Of a stretch of DNA of 42,441 nt, positions 25,580 through 33,501 are shown piece by piece. Below the pieces are notes generated by a model, which searched no databases, was not told where the DNA came from, and saw only the letters and a list, made by a program, of their open reading frames with translations. Position numbers and translations under genes: made by a program. Position 1 is the first letter of the stretch; every line of letters starts with the position of its first letter. The stretch covers positions 1-42,441 of the forward strand of contig JALOON010000066.1 in NCBI GenBank assembly GCA_025454405.1, read 5' to 3'. This DNA comes from Oscillatoriaceae cyanobacterium Prado104. GTDB lineage: Bacteria; Cyanobacteriota; Cyanobacteriia; Cyanobacteriales; Microcoleaceae.

Positions 25580-27703
25580 CTAAAACAGAAAAACTACACC
25601 GTCCGATGCGCGGAAGCGCGGGATCGACTGACCGATCGCAACTTTGTCGCCCGCGATCGCGATGTTATCCCCAAAGGAACGAACTTTTGGAGGTTGACCC
25701 AAAACTAAATCAGATGCTTCTGGTGGAATTTTGCCCAAATAAGTCTCTATGAGGTTCCCTGTTTTACTGTTAAAGCGATATACAGCGCCTTGAGACTCGT
25801 AGGAGCTTGCTCCAATGAGAATGTCACTGTCTGTAACTGCCAAGCTACCTCCGAAACCATCGTTGGTGTATGAATCGAAATCAGGTTGGTTTGGGTTGGC
25901 AAACTTGCGGATTAATGAGCCTGTATTGCCGTCAAACAGGTACGCTGCACCCCTACCGCGATCGGCAAATGGCGCTCCGACGAGAATATCGTTACCAACT
26001 GCCACAATCGCCGTGCCGAAAGTAGCGCTATTGTCAGCAGGATCTGGGCTTGGCAAAGTTAACAGGAGTTCACCCGTGAGGCTGTCGAACAAATAAACTG
26101 CTGGATTAATAGATGTTTCCGATGGTTGTTTTGATGAGGCGGCGATCGCCACTTTGTTGCCGACAGCAGTTGCATATTCAACTGGAAAAAGATTTCTGGG
26201 GATGGGGCTGAAAAAGCTTTGCAGTAGCGCGCCCGTATTGGAGTCAAACAGGTAGGCAGGAGCCACTTTTTGATAGCTGGAAGGTAAGTCGGGTGCGGGA
26301 GAAATTAAGACGTTGTTACCAACAAAGGCAACATTTATAGCAGTACCGGCAGTAAAAGGTTGAGGCTCGCCAACGCTGAATTTTTGCAGTAGTGTACCCG
26401 TGTTCGTATCAAACAGGTATGATTTATTATTGCCTGATGCAATCAGGGTTTTGTTGTCAGCTATCGCGACGCGAGCGCCAAAGAAAACAGATTGTTCCGG
26501 TGTCCGAAAATACTGCAAGTATTTCCCCGTATTGGCATCCAACAAGCCAGCATCTCCTGGAGCTTTTCCATCAGGGCTGGCAATTCCGATGAGCAGTCGA
26601 TTGCCGTCGGCTGCGATCGAGCTAATGAAGGTGGTAGAGAAAGTTTGAATCGGAGAGGGTGGGTTGTTATTGTCCAGAACATTTAACGTAGCTGTATTCT
26701 GAGTGCTAATATTCGCGATACCTGTGGGATCGATTAATGTCAGCAAAGCCGATCGAGGGTAATGGCGAATTGCATCGTCAATTAAAGGAATATTAATTAT
26801 TTTAGATGTCGTGTCTCCCGCAGCAAAATTGACCGTACCTAAATTGACTGGAAACAAGGCAGCATTTAAGTGTGAGGGGCGCAGGCTGGCCTCTTTAAAT
26901 GGATTGGGATAATCCAGCGTAACAGTGGCACTGATAGCAGTGTCGCTGCCGTCTGTGCGAGTCACGGTGACAGTTTTTGAAACATTGCTTTCATTGGTTG
27001 TGAAATCATTGGCGCTAAAAGCTAAGCTGCCGGGAACGATAAAGTCAGATCGAACTAAAGTGCTGCTGCTAACATTTTTTAAGACTGCTAAAAATTCCCC
27101 CGTATCTTGCTTAATTACAGTATGATTTGGATTTTGAGAGTCGGGTAAAATTCTGAGATTTTCAAACAGCAGCCCGCCTGCTAAGGCAATTCGATCCTCG
27201 CCCTTCTTAAAATCAGTAATGGTATCTGTTAAAGCAATAGAAGAACCGCCGAATTTATTTGTCAGTACAAATACATCATTGCCTTCGTCTCCGGTGAGAG
27301 TATCTGCGCCAATATCGCCGTTAAGAGTATCGTTGCCGGAGCCGCCAAATAGGGCATCGTTACCTTTGCCTCCGCGCAAAATATCGCCGCCAGTTAAACC
27401 GATAAGAGTATCGTTATCTACTTCGCCTTTGAGCAAATCATCGCCGTTTTCTCCTAACAGCGAATCGTCGCCTTTGCCCCCGTAAAGTGAATCGTTGCCG
27501 TCACTGCCAAAAATGCGTTCTTCCCCTGCATTCCCCAGTATCAATTCTGCATCTGAGGAACCCGTTAAAGTATCCCCTCCACCCAGCAACCACGCCCCAC
27601 CAGAAAAATTAGCAAGCTGTCCGGAGGAAAGCGTAACATTTTCCGATGTGTCGTCTCCTACCAAGCGCGGGGGGCGATCGAAAGTATTGGGTTTTAGTAC
27701 CAT
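25580..27703 (-). CDS. RTX/Calx-beta/beta-propeller surface protein
   Basis: A 707-residue protein without a Sec signal, as expected for type I secretion of RTX proteins. Residues about 45-150 hold glycine-rich nonapeptide RTX repeats (GNDSLYGGKGDDSLLGENGDD, GGSGNDTLNGD), which fold into a calcium-bound beta roll. A short FxxxxD-type domain follows (DTITDFKKGEDRIALAGG). Residues about 230-345 match a Calx-beta domain (LAFSANDFTTNES, DGSDTAISATVTLDYPNP). From about 355 to the end come six or more repeats of the LFDxNTGxLLxxF type (AYLFDSNTGALLQSF, VYLFDSLTGELLLTL), typical of an FG-GAP/PQQ-like propeller. The RTX block is N-terminal rather than C-terminal, which is less common. An AGAGGA site precedes the ATG. 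Role: probably adhesion or extracellular matrix (inference). Confidence 0.88.
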   Translation of the reverse strand: MVLKPNTFDRPPRLVGDDTSENVTLSSGQLANFSGGAWLLGGGDTLTGSSDAELILGNAGEERIFGSDGNDSLYGGKGDDSLLGENGDDLLKGEVDNDTLIGLTGGDILRGGKGNDALFGGSGNDTLNGDIGADTLTGDEGNDVFVLTNKFGGSSIALTDTITDFKKGEDRIALAGGLLFENLRILPDSQNPNHTVIKQDTGEFLAVLKNVSSSTLVRSDFIVPGSLAFSANDFTTNESNVSKTVTVTRTDGSDTAISATVTLDYPNPFKEASLRPSHLNAALFPVNLGTVNFAAGDTTSKIINIPLIDDAIRHYPRSALLTLIDPTGIANISTQNTATLNVLDNNNPPSPIQTFSTTFISSIAADGNRLLIGIASPDGKAPGDAGLLDANTGKYLQYFRTPEQSVFFGARVAIADNKTLIASGNNKSYLFDTNTGTLLQKFSVGEPQPFTAGTAINVAFVGNNVLISPAPDLPSSYQKVAPAYLFDSNTGALLQSFFSPIPRNLFPVEYATAVGNKVAIAASSKQPSETSINPAVYLFDSLTGELLLTLPSPDPADNSATFGTAIVAVGNDILVGAPFADRGRGAAYLFDGNTGSLIRKFANPNQPDFDSYTNDGFGGSLAVTDSDILIGASSYESQGAVYRFNSKTGNLIETYLGKIPPEASDLVLGQPPKVRSFGDNIAIAGDKVAIGQSIPRFRASDGVVFLF

Positions 27704-27965
27704 CTGTGCGTCCTCTTTGCTAAATTTAACTGAGATTTGAAGAAGAAGGCAAGAGAAAGAAAGAAGCAGGAATAAGGCAGCAGGAAGAGGGAAAAGGGAA
27801 GAATAGCTTACTTAAGTTATAGTATAAGGTGCGCGCTGCGACTCTGTAGTTTAGTGAAGCATTGAGACCAAAGAAACCTGGTTTTCTGGGATTTAAGCCT
27901 TTGACGTGGTACAGTCGTAAAAACCCGGTTTCTCCATCCAAAAACGATCGACGATCGACTATCAA
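27704..27965. repeat. Gap with AGAAACC palindromes
   Basis: Near 27725-27805 is a purine-rich GAAGAAGG stretch. A GGTGCGCGCTGCG relative of the 7260 palindrome follows at 27829. Two imperfect AGAAACC..GGTTTCT palindromes are at 27872 and 27921. No gene is seen. Confidence 0.6.
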
Positions 27966-28961
27966 CTATCTAGCTGATTTCGACTCTAAAGTTATCTCCA
28001 TCGACATTTGTGTTTTAATAGTTATTTCTTGTGCATTGTTGCCAGGTTTAACACTCATTTCGCTATTTGAACTAATAGACGTAGTACCGCGAAAAGGCAT
28101 TAACCTATCCAAGCGCGTCGAGATTGTTCCTTGACCTCGAGCTACTAAAGATTTTAGAGTAGCAGTAGCTCCAGATGGTAATTGGGGTGATGTCACATTT
28201 TGAGGATTTGCTTGCTGCTCGATACTGACATTTAGAGAAACATTGCCATTTTCCCGATCTGTCAATTCATAGGTAGCAATATTTTTCAAATTCATGCCCA
28301 TGAAATTCGGCTCAGAAATCACTCGCCATTGAGCTCCTTTGCCAACTGCTTCTGCGGGCAAAGGCGAGGAAAGTTGCTCCATAGATCTAGACATTTGCAC
28401 CAGCATCTGTTTGAGATTGTTGTCGCCTCCTTCCGGTAAAATAAAGTTGCCTCCTTTATAAAAACCCCGATCGTCCGCGATGAAAGAACCCTTGACTCCG
28501 ACTATAGTTTTGAGGGCTGAACGCAAGGCATCAAGGGCAGCGGGAGGTGTGTTTTCAGTATCGCCGGCGATATCTGCATTAGTGTAAGCAAATTCGTAGT
28601 GAATGTCGCCATTTGTGTCAATTTTAGTGACAGTAGTCTCGAAAGTCATCACGGCTGCAGGAACTTTGGTAGCAGGTAAAGTTCGATCGGCTGTGGCTGT
28701 TCCCATATCCATTTTTACGGTCATCACTGTCGTTTCTTTGACGTTAATCTCCGGTTTCAAACGCAGTTGCTGTCTCGGTTCAGCTCCCGGATTTAGCATC
28801 TCGACTTGCGGGTTTTTCGAGCTAGCAGCGGGCACTGATAAATTGTTGGTTTGCTGCTGCGCTACCAGGGTAGTTTCCGCGCGGAGGGAAACAGGAGGAA
28901 GTTCGATCGCCCCTCCAAATCCCACCAAAAAAAGTGCTGCTAAAAACAGTGGTTTTTTCAT
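27966..28961 (-). CDS. Hypothetical exported protein, 331 aa
   Basis: The N-terminus MKKPLFLAALFLVGFGGAIE is a typical Sec signal peptide, with cleavage likely near LRAETTLVA. The rest is beta-rich and Thr/Val-rich. Alternating strands such as ETTVMTVKMDMGTATADRT, MTFETTVTKIDTNGDIHYEF and SLNVSIEQQANP suggest a beta-barrel or beta-sandwich scaffold. It may correspond to the DUF6263 family of secreted proteins (weak recollection). The stretch LPAEAVGKGAQWRVISEPNFMGM looks like a conserved loop. No enzyme motif is visible. It lies between the RTX protein and a polysaccharide deacetylase on the same strand; a role in the periplasm or outer envelope is inferred. Confidence 0.7.
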   Translation of the reverse strand: MKKPLFLAALFLVGFGGAIELPPVSLRAETTLVAQQQTNNLSVPAASSKNPQVEMLNPGAEPRQQLRLKPEINVKETTVMTVKMDMGTATADRTLPATKVPAAVMTFETTVTKIDTNGDIHYEFAYTNADIAGDTENTPPAALDALRSALKTIVGVKGSFIADDRGFYKGGNFILPEGGDNNLKQMLVQMSRSMEQLSSPLPAEAVGKGAQWRVISEPNFMGMNLKNIATYELTDRENGNVSLNVSIEQQANPQNVTSPQLPSGATATLKSLVARGQGTISTRLDRLMPFRGTTSISSNSEMSVKPGNNAQEITIKTQMSMEITLESKSAR

Positions 28962-29075
28962 AAATTTAATTTGCTGTTAATTAGAAGGAAGAAGGAAAAG
29001 TTGATAGTTGTCATTAGTCATCAGTCATCAGTTAGAAGGAAACAGGAAGAAGTAAGAACCCCGATCGCACTGACA

Positions 29076-29753
29076 CTATCGATCGTAAACTTGTTCCCAA
29101 AGCCGATCTATTGTCACAAATTTGTAACCTCGATCGCGAAGAATCGGAATAATTTTAGCAGCAGAAGCAGCAACATCTTCGCCACCACAATAGCCGTCGT
29201 GAAGTACGATAATCGAACCGTTTTCTGTTTGCTGGAAAACGCGATCGACCACTGTCGAAACTCCCGGACGCACCCAATCTTCCGGGACGACGCTCCACAT
29301 TACTGGGCGGTATTCCCACTGCTTCAATAACTCCAATGTTTTAGGAGTAAAAATACCGTTTGGCGGTCGCACGTCGCGGAGCGATTTCGGGTCTAAATCG
29401 CAAGCTTTAGCAATTGCTTTTTGCGTGTCTTCCAAACTCTGTTTGAGTTCGTGGGATTTGAGTTTGGGAAACGAGATATGCTGGTATCCGTGGAGGCCGA
29501 TCCAGTGTCCGCGATCGCGCACTTCTTTAGCCATTTCTGGATGCCGATCTACACAAAAACCCAGCCAGAAAAAACTAGCTGAAATCTCATATTTATCTAA
29601 AACTTTTAACAATTGGGGTGTGTGCTGGCGGTGCGGTCCGTCGTCAAATGTCAGGGCAATTTCTCGGCTGTTAATATCTCCCGCCCACAGGCATCGGGGA
29701 AAAGCTGTTTTGAGAATCGGATGAACTACAGGAAATAGGGGTGCTAGTTGCAT
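29076..29753 (-). CDS. Polysaccharide deacetylase (NodB homology domain)
   Basis: A metal-dependent carbohydrate esterase of family CE4 type, removing N- or O-acetyl groups from peptidoglycan, chitin-like or exopolysaccharide chains. The 225 residues are almost only the NodB domain: motif 1 ALTFDDGP with Asp37/Asp38, motif 2 HGYQH (His88, His92) as metal ligands, motif 3 RPPNG, motif 4 WSVVPEDW and motif 5 IIVLHDG. No signal peptide is obvious (the N-terminus MQLAPLFPVVHPILK is only weakly hydrophobic), so it may act in the cytosol or be exported otherwise. It diverges from the toxin-antitoxin pair, with a 77-bp gap. Confidence 0.92.
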   Translation of the reverse strand: MQLAPLFPVVHPILKTAFPRCLWAGDINSREIALTFDDGPHRQHTPQLLKVLDKYEISASFFWLGFCVDRHPEMAKEVRDRGHWIGLHGYQHISFPKLKSHELKQSLEDTQKAIAKACDLDPKSLRDVRPPNGIFTPKTLELLKQWEYRPVMWSVVPEDWVRPGVSTVVDRVFQQTENGSIIVLHDGYCGGEDVAASAAKIIPILRDRGYKFVTIDRLWEQVYDR

Positions 29754-29830
29754 TTTGAGTTTGTTGAATGCGATCGGGTAGCAAGAAAGCTGCGTTACAA
29801 TATATTAAATTTAGCTCGATCGAGGTAATT

Positions 29831-30124
29831 ATGACAACTGCAGTTGACATCGGAACCCTAATTGTCAGTACGCCCGAAACCTGCGGGGGACGCCCGCGAA
29901 TTGCAGGCACAAGAATGTCAGTCCGCAGCATAGCCATTGACTACAAAGCAGGAATGACTCCTGAAAAAATCGCTGAAGAATTTCCGCATCTGACTTTAGC
30001 ACAAATTTATGCGGGTTTGGCTTATTATCATGCTAATAAAAATGAAATAGAGGCAGACATAGCAGCTTACTACGAAGAGTGTAAGTATTGGGAAGCAGAA
30101 TATATGGCAGGTAAATTATCGTGA
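29831..30124 (+). CDS. DUF433 family antitoxin-like protein
   Basis: The 97 residues match the DUF433 family, small helix-turn-helix proteins usually paired with PIN-like nucleases. The conserved core is visible: GGRPRIAGTRMSVRSIAIDYKAG, then TPEKIAEEFPHLTLAQIYAGLAYYHANKNEIE. The ATG at 29831 follows GAGGT with a six-base spacer and is preferred over the longer frame starting upstream. Its stop overlaps the next start in GTGA, so the two genes are translationally coupled. It probably neutralises the partner and represses their shared promoter (known for similar pairs, inferred here). Confidence 0.88.
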   Translation: MTTAVDIGTLIVSTPETCGGRPRIAGTRMSVRSIAIDYKAGMTPEKIAEEFPHLTLAQIYAGLAYYHANKNEIEADIAAYYEECKYWEAEYMAGKLS

Positions 30125-30492
30125 GCCAAATTCGTCTTTATATTGATGAAGATTCTGGCAATCTATCGCTGGTACAAGCTTTGCGAAATTCTGCTGTAGA
30201 AGTGATGACTACCTCAGAGGCTAACAAACTTAGTTATTCAGATGAGGAGCAACTAATCTGGGCAACCGAGCAAAGGCGCGTCATTTACACTTCTAATATG
30301 GGAGATTTCTGCCGCTTGCACGGGATTTTTTTAGAACAAAAGAGGACTCATGCAGGAATTATTGTTGTACCAAGACAAAGTTACTCTATAGGAACTCAGT
30401 GGCGAGGGGTTTTGAATTTGATAGCAGCTAAGTCAGCAGAGGAAATGATAAATCAACTGGAATATTTGGGGGCTTATATCAGAGGAGAATAA
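30121..30492 (+). CDS. DUF5615 PIN-like toxin
   Basis: A 123-residue protein with the DUF5615 (PIN-like) pattern. It opens with IRLYIDEDSGNLSLVQALR, where the acidic residues near the N-terminus are typical metal ligands. Then come VMTTSEANKLSYSDEEQLIWATEQRRVIYTSNMGDF, with a second acidic site, and GIIVVPRQ. Such proteins are predicted endoribonucleases of VapC-like toxin-antitoxin systems. It starts at a GTG that overlaps the antitoxin stop by four bases. No catalytic residue seems lost. Activity and target RNA are unknown; the 170-bp gap after it shows nothing. Confidence 0.87.
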   Translation: MSQIRLYIDEDSGNLSLVQALRNSAVEVMTTSEANKLSYSDEEQLIWATEQRRVIYTSNMGDFCRLHGIFLEQKRTHAGIIVVPRQSYSIGTQWRGVLNLIAAKSAEEMINQLEYLGAYIRGE

Positions 30493-30665
30493 CTGTTTGT
30501 ATTGTAATAGACATCGCTCGCCATTCCAAACTTCCTTAACTCTTTAGATAGAGACTCAAACTCTCTGAGATAAATCAGCTTCTATCTCAAGGTCGATGCG
30601 AGTTCCCAGCGGTGCAATCCTATACTGAATACAAAACAAGTCAAGAAACAGTAAAGGGTAAAAAG

Positions 30666-31433
30666 ATGCCAGAAGAATATCTAGCCGATCGCACAGTTTC
30701 AGCCGTATTTAAAGAAGAAGAACAATTAGACGGCGTAATTCGGCGGTTGCTCGATCGCGGAGTTTTCCGCGACCAAATCTCAGTAATGGGAAAAAACTTT
30801 CAGTCAAAAACTCGAATTGCCGGCTTTCTGACGAAAAAAGATGTGATTTTAGGAGGGCTGCGCAACGGAGCGATTTTTGGTTCCTTATTCGGCTCTTTTT
30901 TAGGTTTGCTAACAGGCGTTGGAGTGCTGTTTATTCCCTTTGTCGGTGCCGTAGTAGCGGCGGGACCTTTAGGTGCAGTATTGTTAGGTGCAGCTAGCGG
31001 CGCGATTGCCGGTTCTGCAGGTGCAGGTTTAGTTTCCGCTTTAGTCGCTTTAGGAATGCCGGAAGACAAAGCAACTATCTATCAAACCCGCGTTGAAGCA
31101 GGCGAATTTCTCGTGATGGCGGAAGTTCCTGCAGATCGGGCAGGCGAATTTCAATTATTGTTAGAAAGTTCTGGTGGCGAAGAGATTGCTATTAGCGAAA
31201 TGACGCTGCCGCGCGCTGGCAAAGGCCGCTGCGAAAGCCCAGCAGACTTGTCTCCCGAAGTTCGATCGCACCTGTCGCCAGAGGCGCAAAAAACATTTAT
31301 CGATCGCTACAATGCTGCTTTTGATGAAAGCAACGACTCGATCCAAGCCGAACACGCAGCCTGGGAAGCCATTCACAAGGAATACGAAGAAGATGAAAGC
31401 GGCGTTTGGACTCGACCTTTAGCTAAAGTCTAG
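30666..31433 (+). CDS. Glycine-zipper stress-type protein with C-terminal ChaB domain
   Basis: A 255-residue fusion. Residues 1-50 (RTVSAVFKEEEQLDGVIRRLLDRG) resemble the general-stress YflT/DUF1269 fold. Residues about 60-125 are a long Gly/Ala-rich hydrophobic stretch (FGSLFGSFLGLLTGVGVL, then GAASGAIAGSAGAGL) that could span a membrane twice as a glycine zipper. A second ferredoxin-like half follows (YQTRVEAGEFLVMAEVP). The C-terminus (LSPEVRSHLSPEAQKTFIDRY...AAWEAIHKEYE) is a ChaB domain, known from the E. coli cation transport regulator. The ATG at 30666 is chosen over the longer frame because the protein proper starts there. Function unclear; stress- or membrane-related is an inference. 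Confidence 0.8.
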   Translation: MPEEYLADRTVSAVFKEEEQLDGVIRRLLDRGVFRDQISVMGKNFQSKTRIAGFLTKKDVILGGLRNGAIFGSLFGSFLGLLTGVGVLFIPFVGAVVAAGPLGAVLLGAASGAIAGSAGAGLVSALVALGMPEDKATIYQTRVEAGEFLVMAEVPADRAGEFQLLLESSGGEEIAISEMTLPRAGKGRCESPADLSPEVRSHLSPEAQKTFIDRYNAAFDESNDSIQAEHAAWEAIHKEYEEDESGVWTRPLAKV

Positions 31434-31470
31434 TTTCCTGACAATTCCCAACCAGTAAAAAATGCGATTC

Positions 31471-31498
31471 AGCCTCTAGAACTGCGGTTTTAGAGGCT
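31471..31498 (+). terminator. Hairpin after the ChaB-fusion gene
   Basis: AGCCTCTA pairs with TAGAGGCT across a 12-base loop, about 38 bases after the stop codon. No strong T-run follows, so termination is only possible. Confidence 0.35.
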
Positions 31499-31565
31499 GT
31501 GAATATTTGATATTTTAGATGTTTGAAAGAATCAAATTTGATTTGAGATTTTAAGTTCTAGCTTG

Positions 31566-31637
31566 GTGCAATACTTAATTTATCAAGATTTGGTAATTAC
31601 CTAAACTCGCATTGCTTTTTGAAATTTGGTATTGCAC
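31566..31637. repeat. Inverted repeat upstream of the rubredoxin gene
   Basis: GTGCAATAC at 31566-31574 is matched exactly by GTATTGCAC at 31629-31637, 54 bases apart. It lies 56 bases before the rubredoxin start. It could be a regulatory structure, a paired protein-binding site or the ends of a small relic element. Confidence 0.5.
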
Positions 31638-31693
31638 TAGGTGGCGAGATCGAGTAAAATTTATAGGCTGACAATATAAAATTGGGCAAGCAA

Positions 31694-31855
31694 ATGCAAA
31701 AATACGTTTGTACGGTTTGCAGTTACGTCTACGATCCAGAAGTAGGCGACCCCGATGGGGGAATACCGCCCGGTACTGCCTTTGAAGATATCCCCGAGGA
31801 TTGGATTTGTCCCACTTGCGGGGCGACAAAATCCGATTTTGAACTAGAAGAATAA
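31694..31855 (+). CDS. Rubredoxin, 53 aa
   Basis: A complete short rubredoxin. The two metal knuckles are CTVC (Cys6, Cys9) and CPTC (Cys39, Cys42) with the expected 29-residue spacing. The conserved YVYDPEVGDPDGGIPPGTAFEDIPEDW body lies between them (residues 11-37, given here by its key parts YDP, GDPDGGI, PGT and PEDW). It carries single electrons through one Fe(Cys)4 site in the cytosol. It has no membrane tail, unlike the photosystem II-associated RubA of cyanobacteria. The gene ends 12 bases before a flavoprotein gene and in the same frame, so that protein is a likely redox partner or the two are co-expressed. Confidence 0.95.
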   Translation: MQKYVCTVCSYVYDPEVGDPDGGIPPGTAFEDIPEDWICPTCGATKSDFELEE

Positions 31856-31867
31856 GCGAGAAAAAAT

Positions 31868-33232
31868 TTGTCCGATCGAATTCTCAAAGTTACAGTCATC
31901 GGTGGTGGCGCAGCCGGTTTTTTTGGTGCAATTACCTGCGCCAAAACCTACCCGCACGCCCGCATCACTTTACTAGAAGCCGGCCGCCAAGTCCTCGCCA
32001 AAGTTCGCATCTCCGGCGGCGGGCGCTGCAACGTCACTCACGCTTGTTTTGACCCCGCTATTTTAGTGCAGAATTACCCTAGAGGAGGCAAAGCTTTGCG
32101 CGGTGCTTTTACGCGCTTTCAACCCCGCGATACTGTCGAATGGTTTGCCAGTCATGCTGTTAAATTGAAAACCGAAGCAGACGGGCGAATGTTTCCGATA
32201 ACCGACGATTCCGCGACAATTGTTAACTGTTTGATTCGGGCTGCTGAAGATGCTGGCGTGAAAATTCGCACGGGAGATCCGGTTGTTTCAGTTAAAAAAT
32301 TAACGGAGACAAAATCTAGGGCTTCACGAGGAAATAGTAAAGAAATCGAACAGCAAAATTTTCCAGAAAGCGGTTACGAAAACACCACAACAGTTGTAAA
32401 TGTAGCAGATAAACTATATCTTGCTTCCCCCGATCCAGCATTTGAAATACAGTTAAAATCGGGGGAGAAATTGAAGTGCGATCGACTGCTAATTGCTACC
32501 GGCGGCACTCATTCCGGTTTCAACTGGGCAAAAAATTTAGGTCATACCATCGAACCGCCAGTTCCTTCTCTATTTACCTTCAATATTGCTGACATTAGAA
32601 TTAAAGATTTAGCCGGAGTTTCAGTTGCTAACGCTCGGGTAAAATTGCCGGAAGCAAAATTAGAACAAACCGGACCTTTGTTAATTACTCACTGGGGTTT
32701 GAGCGGACCTGCGGTACTTAAACTTTCCGCATGGGGAGCGAGATTTTTGCACGATCGCAATTACAAAACACCTGTATTAATTAATTGGGTTCCCCAATAC
32801 AAGCCGGAAGTTTTGCGGCAGCAATTGCTAGCAGTTAAATCGCAGTTAGCGCACAAAACGATCGCCGCTAACTGTCCCGTTGCAATTCCCCGCCGCCTCT
32901 GGGAACGCCTGATAAGTGCGATCGGGATTGACGAGCAAAAACGCTGGGCTGATTTATCTAATAAAACGCTCGATCGACTTTTGCAAGAACTCGTTCAAGG
33001 CGAATATCAAATAACCGGAAAAGGCGCATTTAAAGAAGAATTTGTCACTTGCGGCGGTGTTAATTTAAAAGAAGTCGATTTTAAAACAATGGAAAGCCGC
33101 TGCTGTCCCGGACTGTTTTTTGCTGGCGAAATCTTGGATATCGACGGCGTAACGGGCGGCTTCAACTTCCAAAGCGCTTGGACTACAGCTTGGTTGGCCG
33201 GAAATGCGATGGGCAAATCAGAGGGATTTTAG
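31868..33232 (+). CDS. HI0933/BaiN-type NAD(P)/FAD-dependent oxidoreductase
   Basis: A 454-residue flavoprotein. The N-terminal FAD-binding Rossmann motif is VTVIGGGAAGFFGAI, followed by ARITLLEAG and the family signature KVRISGGGRCNVTHA. The central part holds the DRLLIATGGTHSG motif and a beta domain, and the end FFAGEILDIDGVTGGFNFQSAWTTAW is typical of the HI0933 family. About 40 residues (roughly 145-185, with KSRASRGNSKEIEQQNFPESG) look longer than usual. The start is a TTG without a clear ribosome-binding site; later starts would cut the FAD motif. It lies in frame with the upstream rubredoxin, four codons after its stop. The physiological substrate is unknown for most members. Confidence 0.9.
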   Translation: MSDRILKVTVIGGGAAGFFGAITCAKTYPHARITLLEAGRQVLAKVRISGGGRCNVTHACFDPAILVQNYPRGGKALRGAFTRFQPRDTVEWFASHAVKLKTEADGRMFPITDDSATIVNCLIRAAEDAGVKIRTGDPVVSVKKLTETKSRASRGNSKEIEQQNFPESGYENTTTVVNVADKLYLASPDPAFEIQLKSGEKLKCDRLLIATGGTHSGFNWAKNLGHTIEPPVPSLFTFNIADIRIKDLAGVSVANARVKLPEAKLEQTGPLLITHWGLSGPAVLKLSAWGARFLHDRNYKTPVLINWVPQYKPEVLRQQLLAVKSQLAHKTIAANCPVAIPRRLWERLISAIGIDEQKRWADLSNKTLDRLLQELVQGEYQITGKGAFKEEFVTCGGVNLKEVDFKTMESRCCPGLFFAGEILDIDGVTGGFNFQSAWTTAWLAGNAMGKSEGF

Positions 33233-33501
33233 ATTTTAGATTTTAGATTGGCGATTTGAGATCTGAGATTTGGGAGGGACGATATTGCGAAAGATGTCAA
33301 ATGGCTTCCTCTATAAGTCGCGCGCCATATCAGTCGGGTGTTTTTCCTGGCGCTGCGCGAGTTCGATCGAGCTTTGGGAGGGCGAACGGCTGGCGTTCGT
33401 TAAAATTTGTGTTATTTTTGAGTTAAGGCGCACCAAATGTGCATTCAAACCGCCTGTAGGGAAAAGTCGCAGTTTTGCAAAGTTCGCGTCAGGTAAAACC
33501 T

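Noticed and set aside
27219..27485. 88-aa Pro/Ser-rich frame antisense to the RTX repeats
   Set aside because: It is the mirror of the glycine-rich RTX codons.
29796..29801. TACAAT as a -10 box for the DUF433 antitoxin
   Set aside because: No acceptable -35 hexamer at the right distance.
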